Positions 1-6,819 of a stretch of DNA of 7,793 nt are shown here, in pieces. Under the pieces are notes generated by a model. That model worked only from the letters and a program-made list of their open reading frames with translations, searched no databases and had not been told where the DNA came from. The stretch spans positions 1-7,793 of the forward strand of contig CANHSW010000095.1 of the NCBI GenBank assembly GCA_947463165.1, read 5' to 3'. The stretch is from Cyanobacteriota bacterium (GTDB lineage Bacteria; Cyanobacteriota; Cyanobacteriia; PCC-6307; Cyanobiaceae). Both the position numbers and the translations under genes were made by a program. Position 1 is the stretch's first letter, and every line of letters starts with the position of its first letter.

Positions 1-55
1 TGATCGGGGCGTCGAATCAGATTCAGGGCCACCGAAGGGCCCCCAAGACTCTTAC

Positions 56-715
56 TCAGCCGCCAGCGGCTGGCCAAACCTTTACAGCACTTACCAGCTG
101 GCGCACCCGGTTCAGATCCTTGTCGGCTGGCGAGCGCTCCACGCCACTGGAGGCGTCCAGGCCAGTGGGTGCCAAGGCGGTGAGTACATCGCCCACCAGC
201 TCAGCTCGAATGCCGCCGGCTAGCCACCAGGGCACTGGCGACTCAAATCCATGCAGCCATTGCAACGGAATGCGCTGGCCGCTGCCCCCCAGCTGATCGC
301 TCACCCAGGCATCGAGCAGTAGTCCATCCACCACCGACCCATAGGCCGCCACGGCCGCCAGGTCTTCCGGACGCCGAATACGCAGCGCCTTCCACACCTG
401 CACAGCCAAATTTTTTCGCAAATCAGCACAGCGCTCTGGGGTTTCAGAGCCGTGTAACTGCAGCACTTGGTGACCACAATCGGGGGAGAGCTGGGCCAGT
501 TGGTCTTCGGTGGGGTCGGCCACCACCAGCACCCTCTGGCAGCTGGGCGCCGCTGCCGCCACCAGCTGCCAAAGGTCGCCGCGGGCGGCGGGCAACACAT
601 GGCGCGGTGAGGCCTCAACGCCGATCAAACCGATGGCATCCACCCCCAGGGCCGCCACGGCCTCGGCCTGGCCTGGATCTCGCAGACCACAGATCTTGAG
701 CAGTGGGGCGGCCAT
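56..715 (-). CDS. trpF: Phosphoribosylanthranilate isomerase (TrpF)
   Basis: This 219-residue protein matches the single-domain TIM-barrel isomerase that converts N-(5'-phosphoribosyl)anthranilate to CdRP, the third step of tryptophan synthesis, in the cytoplasm. Visible landmarks in order are KICG at 7-10 with the catalytic-position Cys9, SPRHV at 36-40, QLHG at 86-89, LLLDA at 132-136 with the likely catalytic Asp135, the GGSGQ loop at 143-147, LAGGI at 165-169 and GLDASSGVE at 185-193, the phosphate-binding end of the barrel. Length is normal for the family and nothing essential is missing. The ATG lies six codons before KICG, as expected; no strong Shine-Dalgarno sequence precedes it. It is divergent from the metalloprotease gene and no other trp gene is visible, so it appears to be a lone trp gene, as is common in cyanobacteria. 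Identification is from motifs read by eye. Confidence 0.96.
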   Translation of the reverse strand: MAAPLLKICGLRDPGQAEAVAALGVDAIGLIGVEASPRHVLPAARGDLWQLVAAAAPSCQRVLVVADPTEDQLAQLSPDCGHQVLQLHGSETPERCADLRKNLAVQVWKALRIRRPEDLAAVAAYGSVVDGLLLDAWVSDQLGGSGQRIPLQWLHGFESPVPWWLAGGIRAELVGDVLTALAPTGLDASSGVERSPADKDLNRVRQLVSAVKVWPAAGG

Positions 716-872
716 AAGCGCGGCAAGCGGCGGAGGGGGCTGGATGCCGCCATGCAGTTAAAAGCCCCAAAAGCCTCTGGCCTGGAGCTGATCAGCTGGC
801 AGATCCGGAGCTTGATCTGCTCGGCCATGGCTAGCGCTCGCCAAGGCAAAGCGATCACAGCTTTCTAAGATT
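716..872. promoter_or_regulatory. Divergent intergenic region between trpF and the protease gene, with inverted repeats
   Basis: This gap must hold the promoters of two divergent genes. It contains a perfect 12-base palindrome, AGCTGATCAGCT, at 786-797. Directly after it is a 7-base-pair hairpin: GCAGATC at 799-805, an 8-base loop, and GATCTGC at 814-820. Such paired palindromes could be an operator or a structured 5' leader. No convincing -35/-10 pair could be picked out, and the regulatory role is inference. Confidence 0.35.
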
Positions 873-2174
873 GTGTCTCACCCCGGCCAGCGCCGGGAAT
901 CAGGAAGATCGGAGCCCGTGGGCGAAGGCTGGCAACTGCTCAAAATTCGCGGCATCCCCCTGCGTATCCATCCGAGCTGGTTTTTGATCCTGCTGGTGGT
1001 GACCTTCGCTTTTCAAAAGCAGTACAGCATCCAGCTCGGCGCCAATGCCCTCAACGCAAACCTCGGCGCTGGCGGCCTGTGGATCCTGGGCCTGGTCACG
1101 GCCCTGTTGCTGTTCACATCTGTGCTGCTCCACGAGCTGGGCCATTCGCTGGTGGCCCTTAGCCAGGGGGTGAAAGTGCGCAGCATCACCCTGTTCCTGC
1201 TGGGGGGGGTGGCCAGCGTGGAGCGGGAATGCGATACCGCCCTGGGGGCACTGCTGGTGGCGGCCGCCGGCCCGGCCGTGAGCCTGGCCCTAGGGGTGAG
1301 CCTGCTGGCCAGCACCCATCTGGCCGCCCACCTAGCCCCCTGGCTGGGGGCCTTGGTGCAGGAGCTGGGGCGCTTGAACCTGGTGCTGGCCCTGTTCAAT
1401 CTGTTGCCAGGTTTGCCCCTCGATGGCGGCTTGATCCTCAAAGCTCTGGTATGGCAGGTCACGGGCAGCCAGCGGCGGGGGGTGGAGGTGGCCAATGCCA
1501 GCGGCCGGTTCATGGCCTATCTGGCCATCGGCCTGGGGGCGGTGCTGCTATTGCGGGGCGGTGGCATTGGCGGCGCCTGGTTGATGTTGCTGGGCTGGTT
1601 TGGCCTGGGAGCCGCCCGCAACCAGAGCCAGATGTTGGCGCTGCAGCAAAGCCTCAACGAATTGAAGGTGCGCGATGCCGCCGGCCGTCGCTATCGAGTG
1701 CTGGAGGCCAGCGACAAACTGCGGGAACTCAGCCGCCTGAGACTGGCCGAGCGCCAAAGCGAGGGCCAGGGCGATTGGCTGCTGGTGACTGACCGGGGCC
1801 GTTGGCGGGGGGTGATCGACGATCAGCCACTGCAGCAGCTGCCGGTACAGCGCTGGGACACCGATCGGATCGCCGATTACCTGCGGCCCCTCTCCAGCCT
1901 GCCCACCATTGGCGAAGCAGCGCCCCTGTGGCAAGCGGTGTTGCAGCTGGAGGATGCCGCCACCGACCGGCTGCTGGTGCTCAGCCCCGCGGGTTTACCC
2001 AGTGGCACGATCGAGAGGCCTGAACTGGGAGAAGCGGTACTGCGCAAACTGGGCCTGAGGCTGCCGGCGGCAATGCTGGATATGGCCCGCCGTCAAAACA
2101 CCTACCCGCTGGGGCTGGCCCTGGCCGCCGTAGTGCGCACCATGGTGGCTTCCGGGGAAGCCCGTACCCCTTAA
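873..2174 (+). CDS. Site-2 protease family intramembrane metalloprotease (M50)
   Basis: This 433-residue membrane protein belongs to the M50/S2P family, zinc proteases that cut substrates inside the membrane, often to release anti-sigma factors or other regulators. The zinc motif HELGH is at 87-91 inside a hydrophobic helix. The second conserved motif, NLLPGLPLDGG, at 176-186 supplies the third zinc ligand, Asp184. IRGIPLRIHPSWF near residues 25-37 is the usual entry to the first membrane helix. Hydrophobic segments lie around 38-48, 69-86, 125-148, 164-176 and 214-245. The region after about 265 is soluble and sits where cyanobacterial homologues carry CBS domains, but it looks too divergent to call by eye. 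The start is a GTG with no good ribosome site. A second in-frame GTG at 918 (residue 16), directly before GEGWQLLKIRG and behind AGGA at 902-905, is a credible alternative that would remove only a non-conserved leader. The substrate is unknown. Confidence 0.9.
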   Translation: MSHPGQRRESGRSEPVGEGWQLLKIRGIPLRIHPSWFLILLVVTFAFQKQYSIQLGANALNANLGAGGLWILGLVTALLLFTSVLLHELGHSLVALSQGVKVRSITLFLLGGVASVERECDTALGALLVAAAGPAVSLALGVSLLASTHLAAHLAPWLGALVQELGRLNLVLALFNLLPGLPLDGGLILKALVWQVTGSQRRGVEVANASGRFMAYLAIGLGAVLLLRGGGIGGAWLMLLGWFGLGAARNQSQMLALQQSLNELKVRDAAGRRYRVLEASDKLRELSRLRLAERQSEGQGDWLLVTDRGRWRGVIDDQPLQQLPVQRWDTDRIADYLRPLSSLPTIGEAAPLWQAVLQLEDAATDRLLVLSPAGLPSGTIERPELGEAVLRKLGLRLPAAMLDMARRQNTYPLGLALAAVVRTMVASGEARTP

Positions 2175-2204
2175 ACAGAATCCAGGGCAGCTGCACAAAT
2201 TTCC

Positions 2205-2279
2205 GATTCAGCCATAGCCGCTTCCGCCATCGCCTATTCCGCCATTTCCGATTCAGCCATAGCCGATTCAGCCGGCCCA
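2205..2279 (+). repeat. 15-base tandem repeat, five units, after the protease stop codon
   Basis: Five consecutive 15-base units begin at 2205, 2220, 2235, 2250 and 2265. Units one and four are identical (GATTCAGCCATAGCC), and the others share a pattern of TC.GCCAT at the core. Because three identical units' worth of spacing separates units one and four, a 22-base exact repeat is seen at 2199-2220 and 2244-2265. The units are in phase with the preceding protease frame beyond its TAA stop, where they read DSAIA, ASAIA, YSAIS, DSAIA and DSAGP. The repeat fills most of the gap between the convergent protease and lipoate-ligase genes. Whether it is ever translated is unknown; as drawn, it lies outside both genes. 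Confidence 0.85.
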
Positions 2280-2284
2280 GTTGA

Positions 2285-3103
2285 TCAGCCAGCCGTCTGG
2301 GGATCAACCCTGTAGTTAGGCCTTGCCGCCTCGATCGCGGCCAGTTCCTGAACCGTGAGCTCGCTTACTGGGGCCAGGGGAAAGCTGGCGGCAGCACATT
2401 CCAGCAGCAAAGACTCCAACTCCCCAATCGCCAGGGGCAAGGGCGGCAGCAAAGGCGCTGGCCCGCCAAACAGCTCCTGCCAAAGAGCTGCTGGCGGTGC
2501 CAACAAAATCGTGCCGTGCTGCAACAAACATCCAGACCGCCAATGCTGGGCACTGCCAATGCGTTTGACGCCCAGGCCATTAATGGCCGCATCATTAACG
2601 CTCAAATCATTAATACCCGCACTATTGATTGCCAAACCCTTGCTGGCAACTTGTGCAGCTGTATTTGGGAGGTGAACCAGATCGGCAGCGGTGCTGGTGG
2701 CGAAACAGCTGGGCTGCTGGCGCCGGGCCGGTTGGTGGCCGAACTGCAGTGGCAAACCCATGCGCCCAAAGGCAAGCTGCAGCCAAGCGCAGGCCTCTAG
2801 GTAGGCCTGGCGGCGGCAGCCCGGCGCATCCGGCCACACCAGGGCGTAGCTGAGATCGCCACCATGCAATACAGCTCGACCGCCGCTGGGACGGCGCACC
2901 AGATCGAGGCGCCCCGCCTGGGCCAAGGCCAACCAATGGCTGTCCAGGGGCCGCTGGTGCAGACCGAGCGACAGGGTGGGGCGCCCCCCCCAGCGATAGA
3001 GCCTTAGGGCTGGCCGGCGCTGACTGAGCAACAGGGCGTCGAGAGCCATCTGCCAATCGCCGGGCCGCTGCAAACAAGGCAATAGGCGTAGGGCTTCAGC
3101 CAT
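2285..3103 (-). CDS. Lipoate-protein ligase A / octanoyltransferase family protein with a repeat insert
   Basis: This 272-residue protein belongs to the biotin/lipoyl protein ligase fold (LplA/LipB/LipM group), which attaches lipoyl or octanoyl groups to lysines of dehydrogenase E2 subunits and glycine cleavage H protein. The ligand-binding motif RRPSGGRAVLHGGDLSYAL spans 70-88. The predicted catalytic lysine is Lys180 in VKRIGSAQ, followed by LLQHGTILL at 193-201. SCFAT at 132-136 has a cysteine where LipM-type octanoyltransferases have their reactive cysteine, and the length is nearer to LipM than to E. coli LplA, so ligase and transferase cannot be told apart here. The oddity is the segment between DLV at 141-143 and GVK at 178-180: homologues as I recall them have only a short loop, whereas here about 34 extra residues include pentapeptides ending in IN or VN. 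Motifs on both sides are intact and the frame is kept, so the enzyme is probably functional. The ATG at 3103 is the only usable start; the frame is open further upstream but has no start codon. Confidence 0.87.
   Translation of the reverse strand: MAEALRLLPCLQRPGDWQMALDALLLSQRRPALRLYRWGGRPTLSLGLHQRPLDSHWLALAQAGRLDLVRRPSGGRAVLHGGDLSYALVWPDAPGCRRQAYLEACAWLQLAFGRMGLPLQFGHQPARRQQPSCFATSTAADLVHLPNTAAQVASKGLAINSAGINDLSVNDAAINGLGVKRIGSAQHWRSGCLLQHGTILLAPPAALWQELFGGPAPLLPPLPLAIGELESLLLECAAASFPLAPVSELTVQELAAIEAARPNYRVDPQTAG
2564..2638 (-). repeat. In-frame 15-base-period repeat inside the lipoate-ligase gene
   Basis: On the coding strand, five 15-base units encode residues 156-180 as GLAIN, SAGIN, DLSVN, DAAIN and GLGVK. 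The last unit is the most decayed and runs into the catalytic motif. At the DNA level the complementary strand shows the period clearly, with ATTAATGGCCGCATC, ATTAACGCTCAAATC and ATTAATACCCGCACT in a row. The DAAIN unit (GATGCGGCCATTAAT) resembles the DSAIA unit (GATTCAGCCATAGCC) found past the 3' end of this gene, matching at 9 of 15 positions by my count. The phase of 15 preserves the reading frame whatever the copy number. Confidence 0.75.
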
Positions 3104-3116
3104 AGGGATGCAGGGA

Positions 3117-3176
3117 CGGGCTGCAGAGGCAAGGCCAAAGCGGGGGCGGGCTGCAGAGGCAAGGCCAAAGCGCCGC
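3117..3176. repeat. Two-copy 30-base tandem duplication upstream of the lipoate-ligase gene
   Basis: A 26-base exact match occurs at 3117-3142 and 3147-3172, offset by 30 bases, so this is a tandem duplication with a 30-base period. Each copy contains CTGCAGAGGCAAGGCCAAAG. It lies in the 120-base gap between the divergent lipoate-ligase and TauE-family genes, where their promoters should be, and would duplicate any site it contains. In the lipoate-ligase frame it is open and reads as two 10-residue units, but no start codon lies upstream, so translation is unlikely. Confidence 0.9.
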
Positions 3177-3223
3177 TGTCGAGGATGCTGAGCTGCTAAG
3201 CGGCGCGATTTTCGCTGGAACCA

Positions 3224-4000
3224 ATGCCCTGGGCCATGTTGTCACTGCTGCTGCCGCTGGGGGCAGTGGCCGGCCTGCTCTCGGGCCTGCTGGGCATCGG
3301 CGGCGGACTGATCTTCTCACCACTGCTGCTGTTGCTGGGCCTGGGAGCCCATCAGGCCCTGGCCACCAGCACCCTGGCGATCGTGCCCACCACCCTGGCG
3401 GGCACATGGGCCCATCTGCGCAGTGGCCAACTACCTGGCAAAGCCGCCCTGGCGATCGCCCTGGGGGCTGGCCTGGGTGGTGCCCTGTTCGGCAAATTGA
3501 GCTTTGCGCTATCGGGCTGGCAGCTGCTTGGTTTGCAAGCGGCGATGTATGGCCTGCTCTGCCTGATGATCCGTCCCAAGGTGGCCATGGCCAGCAAGCA
3601 AAGCGCCAAGCTGCCGCTGGCGGGATTGGCGGCGGTGGGCTCGGTGGCCGGACTCGCTGGCGGCATGCTCGGAGTGGGTGGCGGGCTGGTGATGGTGCCG
3701 CTGATGGTGCAATTGCTGGCCGTGCCGGTACACCTGGCGATTCGACTCAGCACCCTGGCGGTGTTAGCGGCCTCCAGCATTGCGGCGGTGGGCTTTGTCG
3801 AGAACGGTCGAGCCCTGGTGTGGGTGGGGCTGACCCTGGGGAGCACGGCGGCGATCGCGGCCCAGTGGTCGGCGGCACGGCTGGATCAGGTGCCGGAGCA
3901 GCGGCTGGTGTGGCTACTGAGGCTGCTGACGCTGCTGCTGGCGCTGGACAGTGGACGGCGAGCCCTACAGCTATTGCTAAGCGGTGCCGGCCAGCAGTGA
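3224..4000 (+). CDS. Sulfite exporter TauE/SafE family membrane protein
   Basis: This 258-residue, almost wholly hydrophobic protein fits the TauE/SafE (DUF81) family of inner-membrane transporters, members of which export sulfite, sulfoacetate or other organic anions. The family's internal duplication is visible: GLLSGLLGIGGGLIFSPLLL at 17-36 is echoed by GLAGGMLGVGGGLVMVPLMV at 143-162. About seven to eight membrane helices can be traced. ALATST at 46-51 and IRLSTLAVLAASS at 173-185 also match the usual pattern after each glycine-rich repeat. The substrate cannot be predicted; no sulfur-metabolism gene is next to it. An ATG at 3236 is an alternative start, removing four residues. The gene contains the window's only two copies of the cyanobacterial HIP1 octamer GCGATCGC, at 3452-3459 and 3851-3858. 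It converges on the CRR6-like gene. Confidence 0.9.
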   Translation: MPWAMLSLLLPLGAVAGLLSGLLGIGGGLIFSPLLLLLGLGAHQALATSTLAIVPTTLAGTWAHLRSGQLPGKAALAIALGAGLGGALFGKLSFALSGWQLLGLQAAMYGLLCLMIRPKVAMASKQSAKLPLAGLAAVGSVAGLAGGMLGVGGGLVMVPLMVQLLAVPVHLAIRLSTLAVLAASSIAAVGFVENGRALVWVGLTLGSTAAIAAQWSAARLDQVPEQRLVWLLRLLTLLLALDSGRRALQLLLSGAGQQ

Positions 4001-4022
4001 AAGCTCGATCAAATTGCCCCAC

Positions 4023-4045
4023 AAAAAAATGCGGCAATGCCGCAT
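4023..4045 (-). terminator. Intrinsic terminator of the CRR6-like gene
   Basis: A perfect 7-base-pair stem, ATGCGGC at 4029-4035 and GCCGCAT at 4039-4045 with a three-base loop, lies 26 bases beyond the stop codon of the minus-strand CRR6-like gene. On the minus strand the stem runs straight into seven Ts (the A run at 4023-4029), the classic rho-independent layout. On the plus strand no T run follows, so it serves the minus-strand gene rather than the convergent transporter gene. The small loop is the only weak point. Confidence 0.75.
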
Positions 4046-4071
4046 CAAAATCATTGCCGTGGCGCCAGTGA

Positions 4072-4569
4072 TCAGGCGGGCGGTAGGGGAATCCAAAAGC
4101 TGGCATCGAGTTCAAAACCAAGCACTGCCGCCATCTGGCCAAGACCCTGACGACAGTTGAGACCCTGACTACGGGCCCAGCCATCGAGCAGGAACAGCCG
4201 ATGGGTCATCCAAAGCTCCAGGCTCTCGGCGGCAAAGCGGATGCCCTCGTTACGGCTGAAGCCATGGGGCAACAGCATCGCCACATGGCGGGTGAGCTGG
4301 CCGCTACCCCTTTCCAACACCAGGGGCAGCCAGGGATAGGTGGCATCGGCCCGCAGCGCCCACAGCCGCAGTTCCGGGATCTCGGATAGCTCCCGGAGAT
4401 CTTCGGCGGCTCGGGGCCAACTGAATTGCAGTTCCAACTCCCCGGCCCGCTGCAGCAGGGCTTGGGGTGTCAGAGCCGCCCAGGCGTGGAGAGGGGAGAG
4501 ATCGAGCTGGAGCAGCTGATCTGCCGTCACCGTTACCCCGGCCGGTGCCGCCTGAAAGGAATCGGCCAT
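4072..4569 (-). CDS. CRR6-like NdhI maturation factor (DUF1817 family)
   Basis: This 165-residue soluble protein matches my recollection of the cyanobacterial/plastid CRR6 (DUF1817) family, which helps assemble the NdhI subunit of the photosynthetic NDH-1 complex. The signature region is DLRELSEIPELRLWALRADA at 57-76, followed by YPWLPLVL at 78-85, HVAMLLPHGFS at 95-105 and GIRFAAESLELWMTHRLFLL at 109-128. No membrane segment or signal peptide is seen. The start at 4569 was chosen because VTVTADQLLQLDLSP, where homologues begin to align, follows within a dozen residues. An in-frame ATG at 4623 would add 18 non-conserved residues and use up most of the gap to psaM. The gene is divergent from psaM and is followed by a strong terminator. 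The family call rests on remembered sequence patterns, not a search. Confidence 0.82.
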   Translation of the reverse strand: MADSFQAAPAGVTVTADQLLQLDLSPLHAWAALTPQALLQRAGELELQFSWPRAAEDLRELSEIPELRLWALRADATYPWLPLVLERGSGQLTRHVAMLLPHGFSRNEGIRFAAESLELWMTHRLFLLDGWARSQGLNCRQGLGQMAAVLGFELDASFWIPLPPA

Positions 4570-4658
4570 CAAGAGCTGTGACAGCAAGCCAGAAGCAGCC
4601 CGACCGTAGCCACCTGACAGCAAACAATGGTGGTGTTGTTCCTATTGCCGCTCCTGCC
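4570..4658. promoter_or_regulatory. Divergent promoter region of the CRR6-like gene and psaM
   Basis: The 89-base gap separates two divergent photosynthesis-related genes. A 9-base direct repeat, TGACAGCAA, occurs at 4579-4587 and again at 4615-4623, with starts 36 bases apart. This could be a pair of binding sites for a shared regulator, or chance. No clear -35/-10 promoter was recognised on either strand, and there is no strong ribosome site before psaM. Confidence 0.35.
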
Positions 4659-4763
4659 ATGGTTTCCGCCCTCAGCCAAGCCGAAGTGCTGATCGCACTG
4701 GTAGTCGCCGCCCACTCCGGCGTACTGGCCGTGCGTCTGTCGGTGAGCCTCTACAACTCCTGA
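4659..4763 (+). CDS. psaM: Photosystem I reaction centre subunit XII (PsaM)
   Basis: This 34-residue peptide is a single membrane helix matching PsaM, a small subunit of cyanobacterial photosystem I located near the trimer interface. Residues 8-30 form the hydrophobic span (AEVLIALVVAAHSGVLAVRL), and the ending VRLSVSLY at 25-32 corresponds to the conserved (I/L)RL..SLY end of the family. Length is normal: known PsaM proteins have about 30-35 residues. The ATG at 4659 is preferred because it gives the standard-length protein; the frame is open upstream but runs antisense through the CRR6-like gene. It is transcribed away from the CRR6-like gene, with a long gap downstream, so it is probably monocistronic. 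Confidence 0.92.
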   Translation: MVSALSQAEVLIALVVAAHSGVLAVRLSVSLYNS

Positions 4764-5217
4764 TCACCCCCAGCCAAACCTGAGCGGCTGATCCAAACAG
4801 CAGATCGCTGGGCCAAAGCCCGGATCGCTGCTGAATTGGTCGCTCAGCCCAATGCTCACTCAGCCTCACCGGCCGGACCAGGGTAACCAGCACACCAGCC
4901 TCACCAGTGCCTGATCACAAAAGCGCCGGTATGGCTGAGGCCCGCGCCACGGCAAAAGCTTGGCAAAGCTCGAACTAAGCGCTAGAACCACACAAATAGC
5001 CTCGCAGATTCCTGCAGTCCGATCCCTGAGTCGAGCGCAGCTTTCTTTGGGGTAGATCACCTGACACCGCATGCGCCGCAGCGCTTTGGCCCCGATCCAG
5101 CCCCTCAGCACCGCCCCGGCGCCCGCGATCAGCGGTGGTCGCCTACTGGGCGGTGGCACAGAAGAGGCCGCCAGCGAAGCCTGCCTGCAGCAGGAACGGC
5201 GGGAGCTGCATTGCAGC
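4764..5217. other. Long intergenic stretch without a recognised gene
   Basis: These 454 bases between psaM and the small membrane-protein gene contain no coding frame I can support, and no tRNA or known small RNA was recognised. Minor structures are present. A 4-base-pair hairpin GGGC-CAAA-GCCC at 4810-4821 is flanked by direct repeats GATCGCTG at 4803-4810 and 4823-4830. A 10-base direct repeat CAGCCTCACC occurs at 4861-4870 and 4896-4905. CAGCC at 4771-4775 can pair with GGCTG at 4786-4790 just past the psaM stop. None is followed by a T run. It should hold the promoter for the downstream pair, and has room for a small RNA. Confidence 0.6.
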
Positions 5218-6565
<1,348 letters not shown>

Positions 6566-6819
6566 GCGGCAGCGGGCCGCTGAGGGGCTGAGGCGCTGCA
6601 CCCGCTGCCTGGCCAGATTGACTGGATCCGAGCTGCCGGCAGGGCTGGGGCTAAGTCATTAGCGGCTGGGCGGCGGCCCTAAGCAAGCTCTGGAAAACCG
6701 GAGCCAGGGCCATTCAGCCCTGATGCAGCAAAGGCTCCGGGGTGACAGGATCGCCGAAATCGCCGAAATGGCGTTTTCCGGAGTCTCCCCAATGAGAACT
6801 GGACTTTTCCGAGACAATC
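6566..6819. other. Convergent intergenic region rich in hairpins
   Basis: This gap separates por from the convergent CHAD gene and has no supported gene. Right after the por stop is a strong GC hairpin: AGCGGC at 6565-6570 can pair with GCCGCT at 6576-6581, without a T run. GCTAA-GTCA-TTAGC at 6650-6663 is a second small hairpin. A perfect 9-base tandem duplication, ATCGCCGAA, covers 6750-6767. CGCC at 6761-6764 pairs with GGCG at 6770-6773 and is followed by TTTT, a weak candidate for the por terminator. The larger stem at 6694-6740 is listed separately. Confidence 0.5.
6694..6740 (-). terminator. Probable intrinsic terminator of the CHAD gene
   Basis: On the minus strand, downstream of the CHAD gene stop, CCGGAGCC (6740-6733) pairs over eight bases with GGCTCCGG (6705-6698). 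An inner five-base-pair stem AGGGC/GCCCT (6721-6717 with 6710-6706) is closed by a six-base loop, leaving an 11-base bulge. The stem runs directly into TTTT (6697-6694). The position about 80 bases past the stop codon and the following T run suit a rho-independent terminator, though the T run is short. Confidence 0.55.

Noticed and set aside
14..42. Inverted repeats GAATC-A-GATTC and GGGCC-loop-GGCCC just past the trpF stop, as a terminator
   Set aside because: Neither stem is followed by a T run on the trpF strand, and both are short, so a terminator cannot be supported.
866..871. TAAGAT as a -10 promoter box for the protease gene
   Set aside because: No matching -35 element was found at the usual distance, and it nearly touches the first GTG, so it would only work if translation starts at 918.
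1013..1513. Minus-strand open frame of 166 residues opposite the protease gene
   Set aside because: It is fully antisense to a gene with clear M50 motifs; the Arg/Pro/Thr-rich translation is typical of a shadow frame in GC-rich DNA.
2516..2800. Plus-strand open frame with pentapeptides such as IINAQ and IINTR, resembling pentapeptide-repeat proteins
   Set aside because: It is wholly antisense to the lipoate-ligase gene, and its repeat is the mirror of the repeat in that gene. The parts outside the repeat show no protein family features.
3452..3858. Two HIP1 octamers (GCGATCGC) in the TauE-family gene as a special signal
   Set aside because: HIP1 is widespread in many cyanobacterial genomes; two copies in one gene support the host assignment but nothing more.
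4570..4623. Longer start for the CRR6-like protein
   Set aside because: It adds 18 residues unlike the family and leaves only 35 bases for two divergent promoters.
5071..5217. Upstream ATG giving the small membrane protein 49 extra residues
   Set aside because: The extra part is low-complexity and lacks conserved features, and the ATG at 5218 has a GGGAG site and puts the membrane helix at the N-terminus.
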